This document shows, in pieces, positions 1 through 6,591 of a stretch of 13,737 nt of DNA. Position 1 is the stretch's first letter, and each line of letters begins with the position of its first letter. The translations under genes were made by a program, and so were the position numbers. The notes beneath the pieces are model-generated. The model ran no database searches and had not been told where the DNA came from. It saw only the letters and a program-made list of their open reading frames with translations. The stretch covers positions 1-13,737 of the forward strand of contig JAICSB010000037.1 of assembly GCA_025937115.1 (NCBI GenBank), read 5' to 3'. Source of the stretch: Pseudonocardiaceae bacterium. GTDB taxonomy: Bacteria; Actinomycetota; Actinomycetes; Mycobacteriales; Pseudonocardiaceae.

Positions 1-474
1 CTCGGTCTGATGTACTTCCCCGATCAGCCCGGTGCACTGGCCGGCCAGTACCGCGCGCTGCGACCCGGCGGACGGATCTCCGCGATCGTCTTCTCAACGG
101 CGGACCGCAATGGCTTCTTCTCGATCCCGATCTCGATCATCCGTCGCCGGGCCCAGCTGCCGCCCCCCGCGGCCGGCCAGCCCGGACCGTTCAGCCTCGG
201 CGGTCCTGGTGTTCTCGAGGACGTCTTGCGGCAGGCCGGCTTCCGCAAGGTCGGCTCGCAGGCGGTGCCGGCCCCACTGCGCATGGCGCACGCCCAGGAC
301 TGCGTCCGGTTCGAGCGCGAATCCTTCGGTGCGCTGCACCAGATGCTGGCCGGCCTCACGCCCACCGAACAGGAACAGGCCTGGCAGGAGATCAGCACCG
401 AGCTCGCCCGCTTTGAGGGACCCGAGGGTTTCCAGGCCCCGGCCGAGTTGATCGTGGCCTGGGGTGTGAAGTGA
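1..474 (+). CDS. Class I SAM-dependent methyltransferase, C-terminal part
   Basis: The reading frame is open from the first base, so the gene begins outside the window; about 157 residues are visible. The fragment starts with the late Rossmann-fold segment LGLMYFPD, then RALRPGGRISAIVF, the usual post-motif strand of UbiE/Methyltransf_11-type enzymes (an 'LRPGG' turn followed by a beta strand). The tail VLEDVLRQAGFRKV is the usual C-terminal helix and strand. The SAM-binding glycine motif lies upstream and is not seen, so the substrate cannot be inferred. It ends with TGA 46 bases before the stop of the convergent MetE-like gene. Family call is fairly sure, function unknown. Confidence 0.8.
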   Translation, partial: LGLMYFPDQPGALAGQYRALRPGGRISAIVFSTADRNGFFSIPISIIRRRAQLPPPAAGQPGPFSLGGPGVLEDVLRQAGFRKVGSQAVPAPLRMAHAQDCVRFERESFGALHQMLAGLTPTEQEQAWQEISTELARFEGPEGFQAPAELIVAWGVK

Positions 475-520
475 CCCGAGTTGGTCGCGGCTGACCCTGG
501 GGTGAACGAGCGAACGACCG

Positions 521-1624
521 TCAACTCCAGACGCGCTCGGCGGTCGCAACGATTGTCCGGAGTTTGGTCTCCTGGTCGGCAGGGGAGAGCGCATTGCCGA
601 GGATGGAGGTGGCGAACCCGCACTGTGCAGACAGCGCGAGGCGCTCGAGCGGCACGTGGCATGCTGCCTCGCGGATCCGCGTCTCGAGCTCCTCGACGGT
701 CTCCTGTCGTCCAGCCTTGGTCGTCACAAGCTCGAGGACGACGGTCTTGTCCGGCGGTACAGCGGCTAGTGGATCGAATCCACCCGAGCGGTCGTCGTCG
801 TACTCCAGGAGGAGCCGCTCGGCGCGCACCCGGGGGAACAGGCGCTGCGCGAGCCAATCGTAGCCGCCTTCGACCAGCCAGCGGCTCTGCTGGTTGCCAC
901 GACAAAGATGAAAGCCGAACGCAACGCCGGGACGTTGCCCGAAGACGATGTTGTCGAGCTCGAGGCCGAGGTCCAGCCAGCGCTCGGCCGGCCACCCTCT
1001 GCTGGCATAGAAGTCGCGATAGGCGGAATCGGCGAGGAGTGGATAATGAGGGGCGTCGAGCTGAATGTATTCGCAGCCGAGCCGCACGAGCTCGTCGACC
1101 TCCTCGCGAAGGATTTCGGCGACGTCGCCTAGAAAGCTTTCCAGGGTCGGATAGGCACCGCGTGAGCGCTCGGGATCATAAAAGTTGGCGAAAAGGCTCG
1201 GGCTGGGCAGTGTGACCTTGACGATCCGCTCGGATTGTCCGCGCGCGTACATGAACTCCTCGGCAGAGAGGAAGCGGCGGCGCCGAAGCCGGTTGAGGAC
1301 GGCGATCGGCGGGCGGTTGATGCGTTTGTCTCCGACCTCGTCCCCGTGCCAGTCGCCCCACAGGAACGCATCGAGATCCCAGTCGCTGAAGCCCTCGACC
1401 GCCTCCGTGAACTGGCTCTGAAAAGACAGACGACGCATCTCACCATCGGTGACCACGGCGAGGCCGGCGTCCTCCTGGAGACGGATCGCCGTCTCAACCG
1501 CTGCGTCCTCCACCCTCTGGAACTCAGACGGATCGATCTCACCGCGCTCCTGGCGCTCGCGTGCTTCGAGCAGTTCGCGCGGCCTGAGCAGGCTGCCGAC
1601 GACGTCGGTGCGCGCCTCGATCAC
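521..1624 (-). CDS. MetE C-terminal-like (cobalamin-independent methionine synthase family) methyltransferase
   Basis: The 367-residue protein matches the stand-alone catalytic half of MetE (UROD/MetE-like barrel). It opens with the family's TDVVGSLLRP segment and has VVTDGEMRR near residue 58. The zinc-ligand pattern is complete: His239 and Cys241 in FHLCRG, Glu274 in LLLEYDD, Cys335 in SAQCGF. The family transfers methyl or alkyl groups to a zinc-bound thiol. Short stand-alone members often lack proven methionine synthase activity, so a different thiol acceptor (homocysteine or another small thiol) is possible. The start is a GTG with no strong ribosome site. It is convergent with the methyltransferase at the left edge. 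The paired reading frames on the opposite strand are codon-bias shadows. Confidence 0.85.
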   Translation of the reverse strand: MIEARTDVVGSLLRPRELLEARERQERGEIDPSEFQRVEDAAVETAIRLQEDAGLAVVTDGEMRRLSFQSQFTEAVEGFSDWDLDAFLWGDWHGDEVGDKRINRPPIAVLNRLRRRRFLSAEEFMYARGQSERIVKVTLPSPSLFANFYDPERSRGAYPTLESFLGDVAEILREEVDELVRLGCEYIQLDAPHYPLLADSAYRDFYASRGWPAERWLDLGLELDNIVFGQRPGVAFGFHLCRGNQQSRWLVEGGYDWLAQRLFPRVRAERLLLEYDDDRSGGFDPLAAVPPDKTVVLELVTTKAGRQETVEELETRIREAACHVPLERLALSAQCGFATSILGNALSPADQETKLRTIVATAERVWS

Positions 1625-1758
1625 GGCGCAAATCTACCCGGAGATGATCCCGGGTCGGCGTCGCGCCACGACGCGCCCTGGCGCCGTCGGTGTGTGACTC
1701 AGCACGCGGTGATCAACTCGGCATTGATCAACATGCTGATGGCAGGATCATGCTCTGG
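1625..1758. promoter_or_regulatory. Intergenic region with a TGATCAA inverted repeat
   Basis: This 134-bp gap lies upstream of the MetE-like gene and downstream of the kinase-like gene, both on the minus strand. It contains TGATCAA at 1710-1716 and its reverse complement TTGATCA at 1724-1730, separated by seven bases. This could be an operator for the MetE-like gene or a weak hairpin after the kinase-like gene. There is no T run beside it. Only the repeat itself is observed; its role is a guess. Confidence 0.3.
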
Positions 1759-2703
1759 CTAGTCAACCGGCTGTTCATGGGCAACGGTCGTGAAGCAGGC
1801 ATTCGATGAGCGCTCAAGTACTCCGCTCCATTTCGTGTCCGGATTGTCATCACACCAAGTTTGGAGCCGCACCTTGATCTCTTCGACCACCTTGCGGCTA
1901 TGGTAACCATGCTGCATGAGCCAGGTGGTGGCGCACATCTCCCACAGTCGACGGTAGGTTGCATAGCCATCCCAGGTCCGTATGTCGAAACCGTAGGCGT
2001 CAGCAAAGTCGCGGTAGCACTGCTCAGGCCGAGCGAAACGAGTGACCGCGACGGCAGTGTGGGCGAGATCCCACTCGCGGGGCCCGATAGCCACCTGTTC
2101 AAAGTCGATGAACACGGGATGCCCAGCGCGGAACAAGACGTTACCGACCTCGGCTTGCCCGTGGACGACACCACCCGGTAGCACAGGTTGCACCTGATCG
2201 AGCTCGACGGCGATCCGCTCTGACCACCGAGCAAGCATCGTGACCTGCTCAGTCGCGTAGTGACCGCCCAGATCGATCAATCGCCGGTTGGATGCGACGA
2301 GCGGGCACCACGGCTCAACTGGAACCCGCAGCTCAGCGGTACGCTGATGAAAGATATGCAGCAGCTGCCCCAACGACCGATAGAGATCGTGACGGTCTGG
2401 CTCTTCGAGTCTTTGCCATACAGTGCCCAGGCAGTTTAGGGCTTTAAGTGGTTGCTGAGCGGGAACCTCGGCAAGCTGCGCGGTGGGGATATCGAGTCGA
2501 GCGAATTCCTGCACCAGATCAATCTCACGGTGCACATCGGCTTCGTTGGCAGTAGGACGCATGACTCGCAGGACATGCGCCTCGCCTATACCGAAGACAG
2601 CGTTGCTACCAAAGCGCAGCAGCTCAGGTTCGTACCCTCGAAGCCCGGCCAGCTCGCACATCGCGGTGGCTACGCGCCGGGCGTCCGTGTCGGTCCAGTG
2701 CAT
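1759..2703 (-). CDS. APH-fold phosphotransferase homologue with altered catalytic motif
   Basis: This protein of 314 residues resembles the aminoglycoside phosphotransferase / homoserine-kinase-like (protein-kinase fold) family. An N-lobe strand pair around FGSNAVFGIG (31-40) acts as the nucleotide loop. The C-lobe has GVVHGQAEVGNVLF (178-191) followed by PVFIDFEQVAIGPREWDLA (196-214). The second motif keeps the metal-binding Asp200. In the first (Brenner) motif the family reads HGD..xxN, but here it is His181-Gly-Gln183, so the catalytic Asp is Gln (codon CAA). The enzyme may therefore be inactive or have another role. ATG at 2703 is chosen because AAGGA lies eight bases upstream; an upstream TTG at 2736 has nothing comparable. 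The physiological substrate cannot be told. Confidence 0.75.
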   Translation of the reverse strand: MHWTDTDARRVATAMCELAGLRGYEPELLRFGSNAVFGIGEAHVLRVMRPTANEADVHREIDLVQEFARLDIPTAQLAEVPAQQPLKALNCLGTVWQRLEEPDRHDLYRSLGQLLHIFHQRTAELRVPVEPWCPLVASNRRLIDLGGHYATEQVTMLARWSERIAVELDQVQPVLPGGVVHGQAEVGNVLFRAGHPVFIDFEQVAIGPREWDLAHTAVAVTRFARPEQCYRDFADAYGFDIRTWDGYATYRRLWEMCATTWLMQHGYHSRKVVEEIKVRLQTWCDDNPDTKWSGVLERSSNACFTTVAHEQPVD

Positions 2704-2769
2704 GAGTGCAGTCCTTCGTGCATCGTCACCACGCAAATCACCGAGGCCTGCCGCGTCTTCGTTCGTCGG

Positions 2770-4044
2770 TTAGCAACGGAGTGGGTTGCGTAGTGGGGTG
2801 CGGTTCGGGTCGATGATCGCGGGTGGGATGAATTCGACGTGTCCGGGGTGGATGAGGACTTCCCAGCCGGTGCGGTGCACGTGCCGGTGATGCGTTTCGC
2901 ACAAAAGCACACAATTCTCGACACTGCTTTCGCCATCATCAATCCAGTGGAGCGCGTGATGCGCCTGACACATTCCCGGTGGCCGATCACAGCCAGGAAA
3001 CGCACATCCGCGATCTCGAGCGACAAGCGCCCGGCGAATAGCTAGCGAGACGGTCCGCATGGCCCGGCCGACGTCGAGGGGTTCGGATTGCCCACCCAGC
3101 ACAACCGGTATTATCTTGGCGTCACACGCCCATCGTCTCGCCTCGGCGGCGCTGATATGGGTGCCGTAGTCCAGGGTCGCGACACCGAGACCGGTGCGCA
3201 GGGCGTCCCAGTCGATGGTGACGGTCAGGTGCGCTGGTTCCCCAGCGGTGCTGGGGCACTGTTCGGCGGCGCGGGCCAGCCCGCAGATCTCCAGCAGGGC
3301 CTCGGCGTTGCGCTGCGGGGTTGACCGCGGGTCGGGGATTCCTTCGCTGGCGGGGCGGGGTCCGGCGAGTTGGTCGATCAACGACCGGAACGCCGCACCG
3401 TGCTCGGCCTCCAAAAATCCTTCCAGCCCGAGTCGCCCGTCGCGGCGATTGCGCAACCGCAGTTCCCCAGCGCCCGGGTCGGATTCCGGCTCGTCACGGG
3501 GTTCCGGCCCATCCGGATCCAGGTGCGCGAGGAGGTGGCGGCTGATCGTGTGCAGCGACGTGGGGTTAAACGACCGGGCGTAGCCGGCGAGTTCGGCTTC
3601 GGCGGCGTCGCGGTCGGCGGCGCTGACGCTGGCCGGGATCGCGGCCATCATCTCGGTGATCACCCGAACCTGCCCGGCGCCGATCTCCCCGGCGGCCAGG
3701 GCCGCGGCGGTGGTGGGCAGCAACGGGGCCAGCACCTCACCACCCAGCGCCCGCCGCGGGGCGAGTTGGGTGGCGTGAGCGACGCGGGCGCCGGCCTCGG
3801 TGAGTGACAGGTTCAACATCCCCGCGAGCAGCTGTTTCGTATTCTGGAACCCGGCGGTTGCGGCGATGTCGCGGGAATCCAACTCGGCGACCGTCTCCAG
3901 CATCACCGAATACAGCATCCGCGACACTGATTCAATATCCCGGACCTGATCCTGCAAACCCGCATCATCGCAGTCGACGATGGTGCGACGCCACTTGCCA
4001 AGGCCGGCGACCATCGCCTGCCTCGGATCCAGTCGGGTCTCCAT
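2770..4044 (-). CDS. DUF222 / HNH endonuclease domain protein (13E12 repeat family)
   Basis: At about 424 residues this is the usual size of the actinobacterial 13E12/REP family. The N-terminal two thirds is the helical DUF222 region, for example LAGMLNLSLTEAGARV and LGGEVLAPLLPTTAAALA. The C-terminal HNH module has a CAFPGCDRPPGMCQAHH segment, then W-x-DGG-like WIDDGESS, ENCVLLCETHHRHVH, with the Cys pairs and His residues for zinc and catalysis all present. The family is abundant and multicopy in actinomycete genomes and sometimes associated with mobile DNA; its biological target is not established. ATG 4044 is chosen over 4089: a GACAAT box lies about nine bases upstream, compatible with a leaderless transcript. 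It is complete, with no obvious damage. Confidence 0.88.
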   Translation of the reverse strand: METRLDPRQAMVAGLGKWRRTIVDCDDAGLQDQVRDIESVSRMLYSVMLETVAELDSRDIAATAGFQNTKQLLAGMLNLSLTEAGARVAHATQLAPRRALGGEVLAPLLPTTAAALAAGEIGAGQVRVITEMMAAIPASVSAADRDAAEAELAGYARSFNPTSLHTISRHLLAHLDPDGPEPRDEPESDPGAGELRLRNRRDGRLGLEGFLEAEHGAAFRSLIDQLAGPRPASEGIPDPRSTPQRNAEALLEICGLARAAEQCPSTAGEPAHLTVTIDWDALRTGLGVATLDYGTHISAAEARRWACDAKIIPVVLGGQSEPLDVGRAMRTVSLAIRRALVARDRGCAFPGCDRPPGMCQAHHALHWIDDGESSVENCVLLCETHHRHVHRTGWEVLIHPGHVEFIPPAIIDPNRTPLRNPLRC

Positions 4045-4179
4045 CACGTGACTATTGTCGCACCCACCCCTGACAATCTCGGGGCTCATCCGATGCGTCG
4101 AGGAGAAGTTTTCTGGCGGTTAGTACCGGCGACGCTGGGGCTTCAGGTCCGCTTCATTTGCAGCTTCCACAGACCGATG

Positions 4180-4281
4180 TTCAGGCACCTGCGCTTCGAG
4201 CTGGCCGTCGGTCCGATCGCTGAGGGCGATCTGGTCGACGGCCGCTGGACCGGGGTCGGGATCACCCGGGATGGCGATCAA
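4180..4281 (+). pseudogene. Possible SnoaL/NTF2-like domain remnant
   Basis: A short plus-strand stretch reads HLRFELAVGPIAEGDLVDGR then WTGVG. It resembles the middle strands of SnoaL-like / NTF2-fold small proteins, where an 'iaEGDlVagRWt' pattern is typical. There is no start or convincing flanking domain, so it would be a relic of about 34 codons within the decayed segment between the HNH gene and the dhaL remnant. The resemblance is by eye and could be chance. Confidence 0.28.
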
Positions 4282-4295
4282 AATGCGGTCAGCGC

Positions 4296-4705
4296 TCAGC
4301 GTCGCGCGGACTCGAAGAACAGCGCAACCGTGACGGCACCTGGGTCGAGCATGCCCACGGCCACGTCGCCCACATAGCTAGAGCGTCCCCGCCGTGCGCG
4401 CAGCCCCTCGGTGCTCGCGGCACCGGTGCGGGCTGCGCCGGCCGCGGCCGCCAGGTCAGCGTCGAGGTCGTGCCCCGTCATGGCCTCAGCGGCCGGGAGC
4501 ATCGCGTCGACCATCGTTTTGTCGCCCACCCGAGCGCGGCCGAGCCGCTCGGACCGTCGGACACCCGGCGGCTCGCCCGGCGCAGCGCCGCCGCCAAGTT
4601 GGTGCAGAAGTCGCCGTCACCGGCAAGGCGGTCCAACTCGCCCTGCACGTCGATGAATCACTGAATCCACTCGCGCGCATCCGGTGCAGTCAGGTGCCTG
4701 CCCAT
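4296..4705 (-). pseudogene. dhaL: dhaL pseudogene (dihydroxyacetone kinase ADP-binding subunit)
   Basis: The minus strand starts with ATG at 4705 and reads MGRHLTAPDAREWIQ, then an in-frame TGA, then FIDVQGELDRLAGDGDFCTN, which is the N-terminal helix and metal-loop region of DhaL. A later part in another frame reads GDKTMVDAMLPAAEAM and ARRGRSSYVGDVAVGMLDPG, the typical DhaL C-terminus (GDKTM..A..P and GR.SY.G....G..DPGA). The span is about 410 bases where an intact dhaL is about 600; the central GGASGPLYG-type nucleotide-binding region is gone. Stop, frameshift and deletion together make it clearly broken. It follows the dhaK remnant in the normal DhaK-DhaL order. Confidence 0.75.
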
Positions 4706-4710
4706 TCCTG

Positions 4711-5046
4711 TCACCACACCAGCGCCGGGGTGCGCACCGGGGCGTCCCACAGCCGTAGTAGTTCGTCGTCAACACGGGTGAGCGTCGGCGACACCCCCGC
4801 CATGTCCAGCGCGGTGAGGTACGTCCCCACCAGCGAGCGGGTGACCTGCACCCCGAGCTCGCCCAACGCCCGGTGCACCTCCCGGAAGCACACCGAGAGT
4901 TCCAGAGGGTGCGTGGCTCCCATGCCGTTGACGAACACCAGGACCCCGTCGCCACGGCGGAGCCCCAGGTCAGCCGCCAGCGGGTCAACCAGCGCGCGCA
5001 TCAGCTCGCCAGCGGTGCCGAACGGTGCTCGGGTTTCGTAGGCTAG
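4711..5046 (-). pseudogene. dhaK: dhaK 3' remnant (dihydroxyacetone kinase substrate-binding subunit)
   Basis: The reading frame ending at 4711 carries the C-terminal third of DhaK: GDGVLVFVNGMGATHPLEL, SLVGTYLTALDMAGVSPTL and DELLRLWDAPVRTPALVW. These are the conserved dihydroxyacetone-binding domain blocks of the PTS-type or ATP-dependent kinase. Similarity begins around YETRAPF near 5040; upstream, where two thirds of dhaK including the substrate-binding His should be, the sequence becomes the promoter and gene of the toxin-antitoxin pair on the other strand. The remnant is therefore 5'-truncated, most simply by arrival of the vapBC segment or a deletion. A frame running to 5367 is accidental overlap with the antitoxin gene. 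Confidence 0.75.
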
Positions 5047-5091
5047 GACGACGAGCTGCGCGCCTAGAACATTGAAGTTCGGCCGGTCTTT

Positions 5092-5128
5092 CATACCATG
5101 GTATGCCATACCACGGTATGATTGGCAC
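5092..5128 (+). promoter_or_regulatory. vapBC promoter/operator with two tandem palindromes
   Basis: CATACCATGGTATG (5092-5105) is a perfect 14-bp palindrome and CATACCACGGTATG (5107-5120) is the same with one changed base; centre-to-centre spacing is 15 bp. The second palindrome overlaps a good -10 box, TATGAT at 5117-5122, which sits six bases before the antitoxin ATG. Transcription would therefore start at or next to the ATG, giving a leaderless mRNA. Ribbon-helix-helix antitoxins bind such paired sites, so this is the expected autorepression operator. Palindromes and box are observed; binding is inferred. Confidence 0.75.
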
Positions 5129-5383
5129 ATGAAGGTTGACAAACTCAGCGTCTCATTTGATCCGGACCTCGGCGACGCCGTCCGCACCGCCGCACGACAG
5201 CGCGGCGAGGGCGTGTCTCGGTGGCTGGCGGACGCGGCGGCAGTCAAGCTCCGGACCGAGGCGCTGACCGATTTCCTCGATGCCTGGGAAGCAGAGCACG
5301 GATCGCTTACCGCCGCCGAGCTGGCTAAGGCCGCCACGGAGCTAGCCCTGCCGAAACCGACAACCACCGAGCCGGCGGCGTGA
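5129..5383 (+). CDS. VapB-like ribbon-helix-helix antitoxin
   Basis: The protein has 84 residues. The N-terminus KVDKLSVSFDPDLGDAVRTA gives the beta strand and first helix of a CopG/ribbon-helix-helix DNA-binding domain, followed by GVSRWLADAA, the second helix. The remainder is an acidic amphipathic tail (FLDAWEAEHGSLTAAELAKA) of the kind that wraps and blocks a PIN toxin. ATG 5129 is chosen because it directly follows the -10 box and operator; a longer frame from 5072 would run through the operator. The stop overlaps the toxin start (GTGA), giving translational coupling and co-expression. Likely role: neutralise the downstream toxin and repress the operon. Confidence 0.85.
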   Translation: MKVDKLSVSFDPDLGDAVRTAARQRGEGVSRWLADAAAVKLRTEALTDFLDAWEAEHGSLTAAELAKAATELALPKPTTTEPAA

Positions 5384-5763
5384 GTGCGCTAGTCCTCGAC
5401 GCCGGGGCCTTAGTCGCGGTAGACCGCGGAGAGCGGGCGATGGTGGCGCGTCTGCGCATAGCCCAGCAAGCGGGACTGGAGCTGCGCAGCACGGGAGTGG
5501 TAATCACCCAGGTGTGGCGAGACCCGGCCGGACGCCAGGCCAACCTTGCCCGACTTCTCACGTCAGTCGACATCAAAGCCGTGGATGAACACCTGGGCAG
5601 GAAAGCAGGGCTGCTACTGGGCCGAGCCGGTACGAAGGACGCTGTCAACGCGAGCGTCGTGGCCGTGTCAGCGACCGGCGACCGTATCCTGACCGGCGAC
5701 GCTGGCGATATCCGCGCGCTCGTCGCAGCGTCTGGGCGGTCGATCCTCGTCGTTGCCTGCTAA
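5380..5763 (+). CDS. VapC-like PIN-domain toxin (ribonuclease)
   Basis: The 127-residue protein has PIN-domain features: VLDAGALVAVDRG with Asp7 at the N-terminus, ITQVWRDPAGRQANLARLL in the middle, GRAGTKDAVNASVVAVS near 81-97, and RILTGDAGDIRAL near the end with Asp107 and Asp110. Family members cut RNA, often tRNA or rRNA, using clustered acidic residues and Mg2+. It begins at GTG overlapping the antitoxin stop. Oddity: the segment commonly read as DvvDAsvv in this subfamily is Asp87-Ala-Val-Asn90-Ala here, so one of the acidic positions is Asn; activity may be reduced if Asn90 aligns with the catalytic Asp. The target RNA is unknown. Confidence 0.85.
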   Translation: MSALVLDAGALVAVDRGERAMVARLRIAQQAGLELRSTGVVITQVWRDPAGRQANLARLLTSVDIKAVDEHLGRKAGLLLGRAGTKDAVNASVVAVSATGDRILTGDAGDIRALVAASGRSILVVAC

Positions 5764-5801
5764 CGACAACCCAAGCTGCGCCGCGACGGTGACCGATGTA
5801 A

Positions 5802-5946
5802 CCCATCTTGAGACCACCCGACGTCGCCGAGGTCGGCTCATGGGGCACGGTGCAGGTCGTGGCGCACGCGCTGGACGCGCCGGTCATCCGCTGCGAGGTG
5901 GTGGGGCCGCCGCCCAACTTCGCCGAGGATGAGCGCGAACTGCACG
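5802..5946 (+). pseudogene. Coding remnant of unknown family fused to duplication border
   Basis: After a TAA at 5799 an open frame reads DVAEVGSWGTVQVVAHALDA and then PVIRCEVVGPPPNFAEDERE. Third positions are strongly G/C and the strand and helix pattern looks like real protein. It has no start, stays open only until TGA at 5958, and its last sensible codon ends at 5946, exactly where the 218-bp repeat begins. It is probably the middle of an older gene cut by the rearrangement. I do not recognise the family. Confidence 0.3.
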
Positions 5947-5982
5947 CTTGCGAGTACTGACCAGTCGGTGCCGTCTGTCCAT
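5947..5982 (-). pseudogene. XRE regulator gene stub, 12 codons
   Basis: Reading down from ATG at 5982 the codons give MDRRHRLVSTRK, identical in sequence to the first 12 residues of the intact regulator whose ATG is at 10884. Immediately after codon 12 the sequence is unrelated. The stub still has the GAGGG-type ribosome site upstream, as in the intact copy. It is the trace of a second regulator gene lost from this copy of the locus. Confidence 0.8.
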
Positions 5983-6164
5983 CACGCTGCCGCACCCTCA
6001 AAGGAACGAATCGGACAGTACACGCTTCGTATAGAGGTGTTGCTGTTCTGCAGCATCACTGCCGCCGGTCTGCACTGTTCTCAGCGGCCTTCCGGCGGTT
6101 GGCTATCACCAGGGCCCCAGAACCGGGACCACCGAGCCGGTGCGTTCGCCAGCTCGGTGTTCCC
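5947..6164 (+). repeat. 218-bp direct repeat, left copy
   Basis: This block aligns end to end with 10849-11066 at roughly 90% identity by eye, in the same orientation and with equal length after two compensating one-base gaps. It contains, on the minus strand, codons 1-12 of an XRE regulator (MDRRHRLVSTRK, 5982 down to 5947) and the whole upstream region of that regulator. In both copies a TGTTCT pair occurs 32 bp apart (6044 and 6076 here), about three helical turns. The left copy lies upstream of the small gene, peptide gene and methyltransferase and probably supplies their promoter and operator. Confidence 0.9.
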
Positions 6165-6173
6165 GGTTCTGGG
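6116..6173. promoter_or_regulatory. 22-bp inverted repeat (hairpin) before the small gene
   Basis: Arms at 6116-6137 and 6152-6173 are complementary over 22 bases with a single mismatch and a 14-base loop. The hairpin would sit in the leader between the presumed promoter and the 73-aa gene. No T run follows, so a factor-independent terminator is not indicated; an attenuator, RNA-stability element or protein-binding site is possible. The equivalent place in the right repeat copy has diverged and cannot form it. Confidence 0.6.
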
Positions 6174-6218
6174 TGCCATCCAACGGCGACACCAACCACA
6201 TAGACAGGCTGAAAGCAC

Positions 6219-6440
6219 GTGAAGCAAGCAGACGGTGCCGACAGCGCACCCCGTCCCCACCGCCGCGTGATCATGACCACCTGCCAGGCCCACACCGCTG
6301 CCGGCTTCACCAACCTTCTGGTGACCAAGGAGGACGGAATCATCGTGCTGAACCCGCACATCGCGAACTGCTGTGTGCTGCGATTCGACGAGCAGGCCGC
6401 AACCGCCCTGCTGGACATCCTCGCGGATTGGCTGGGGTGA
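6219..6440 (+). CDS. Small 73-aa protein upstream of RiPP-like cassette, unrecognised family
   Basis: The 73-residue product has a short polar, basic N-terminus, a middle with VTKEDGIIVLNPHIANCCVL, and an amphipathic C-terminal helix ending LLDILADWLG. Cysteines lie at 22, 51 and 52, the last two adjacent. The compact strand-turn-strand-helix pattern suggests a small folded protein, not a leader peptide. GTG 6219 is preceded by a weak GAAAG; internal starts at 6267 or 6273 have no better site. It is the first gene after the repeat-borne promoter region and 151 bases before the peptide gene, so it is probably co-transcribed. It could be a partner or carrier for the cassette, or a second substrate. 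Not recognised. Confidence 0.6.
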   Translation: MKQADGADSAPRPHRRVIMTTCQAHTAAGFTNLLVTKEDGIIVLNPHIANCCVLRFDEQAATALLDILADWLG

Positions 6441-6576
6441 GCTGGGGCGTTTGCGCTGCACGTCCACTGTCGGCATCCTGTTGCCCCCGTAGCGTGATAG
6501 ACGGCAAGGTCGTCGAAGCCTCAGGCGCTAGTCGCATTGGTTCGCGCGGCCGCCTGGTGGCACCGCCGCGTGATAC

Positions 6577-6585
6577 GAGGGAGGA
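6577..6585 (+). promoter_or_regulatory. Strong Shine-Dalgarno for the 45-aa peptide gene
   Basis: GAGGGAGGA lies six bases before the GTG at 6592. It is the best ribosome site in the window and is what identifies the short peptide gene and its start. Confidence 0.8.
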
Positions 6586-6591
6586 TGTCCC

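Noticed and set aside
24..995. Long minus-strand open frame across the left-edge methyltransferase and the MetE-like gene
   Set aside because: It overlaps two well-supported genes, is Arg/Pro/Ala-rich with no domain pattern, and is a codon-bias shadow.
3370..3807. Plus-strand open frames opposite the HNH gene
   Set aside because: They mirror a high-GC gene on the other strand; residue content is Gly/Arg-rich without recognisable motifs.
4711..5367. One continuous 218-aa protein
   Set aside because: Only residues after about 105 match DhaK; the first half is antisense to the antitoxin gene and its operator.
6081..6476. Minus-strand 131-aa open frame opposite the 73-aa gene
   Set aside because: It crosses the hairpin and repeat, has no ribosome site or domain, and the plus-strand reading is better supported.
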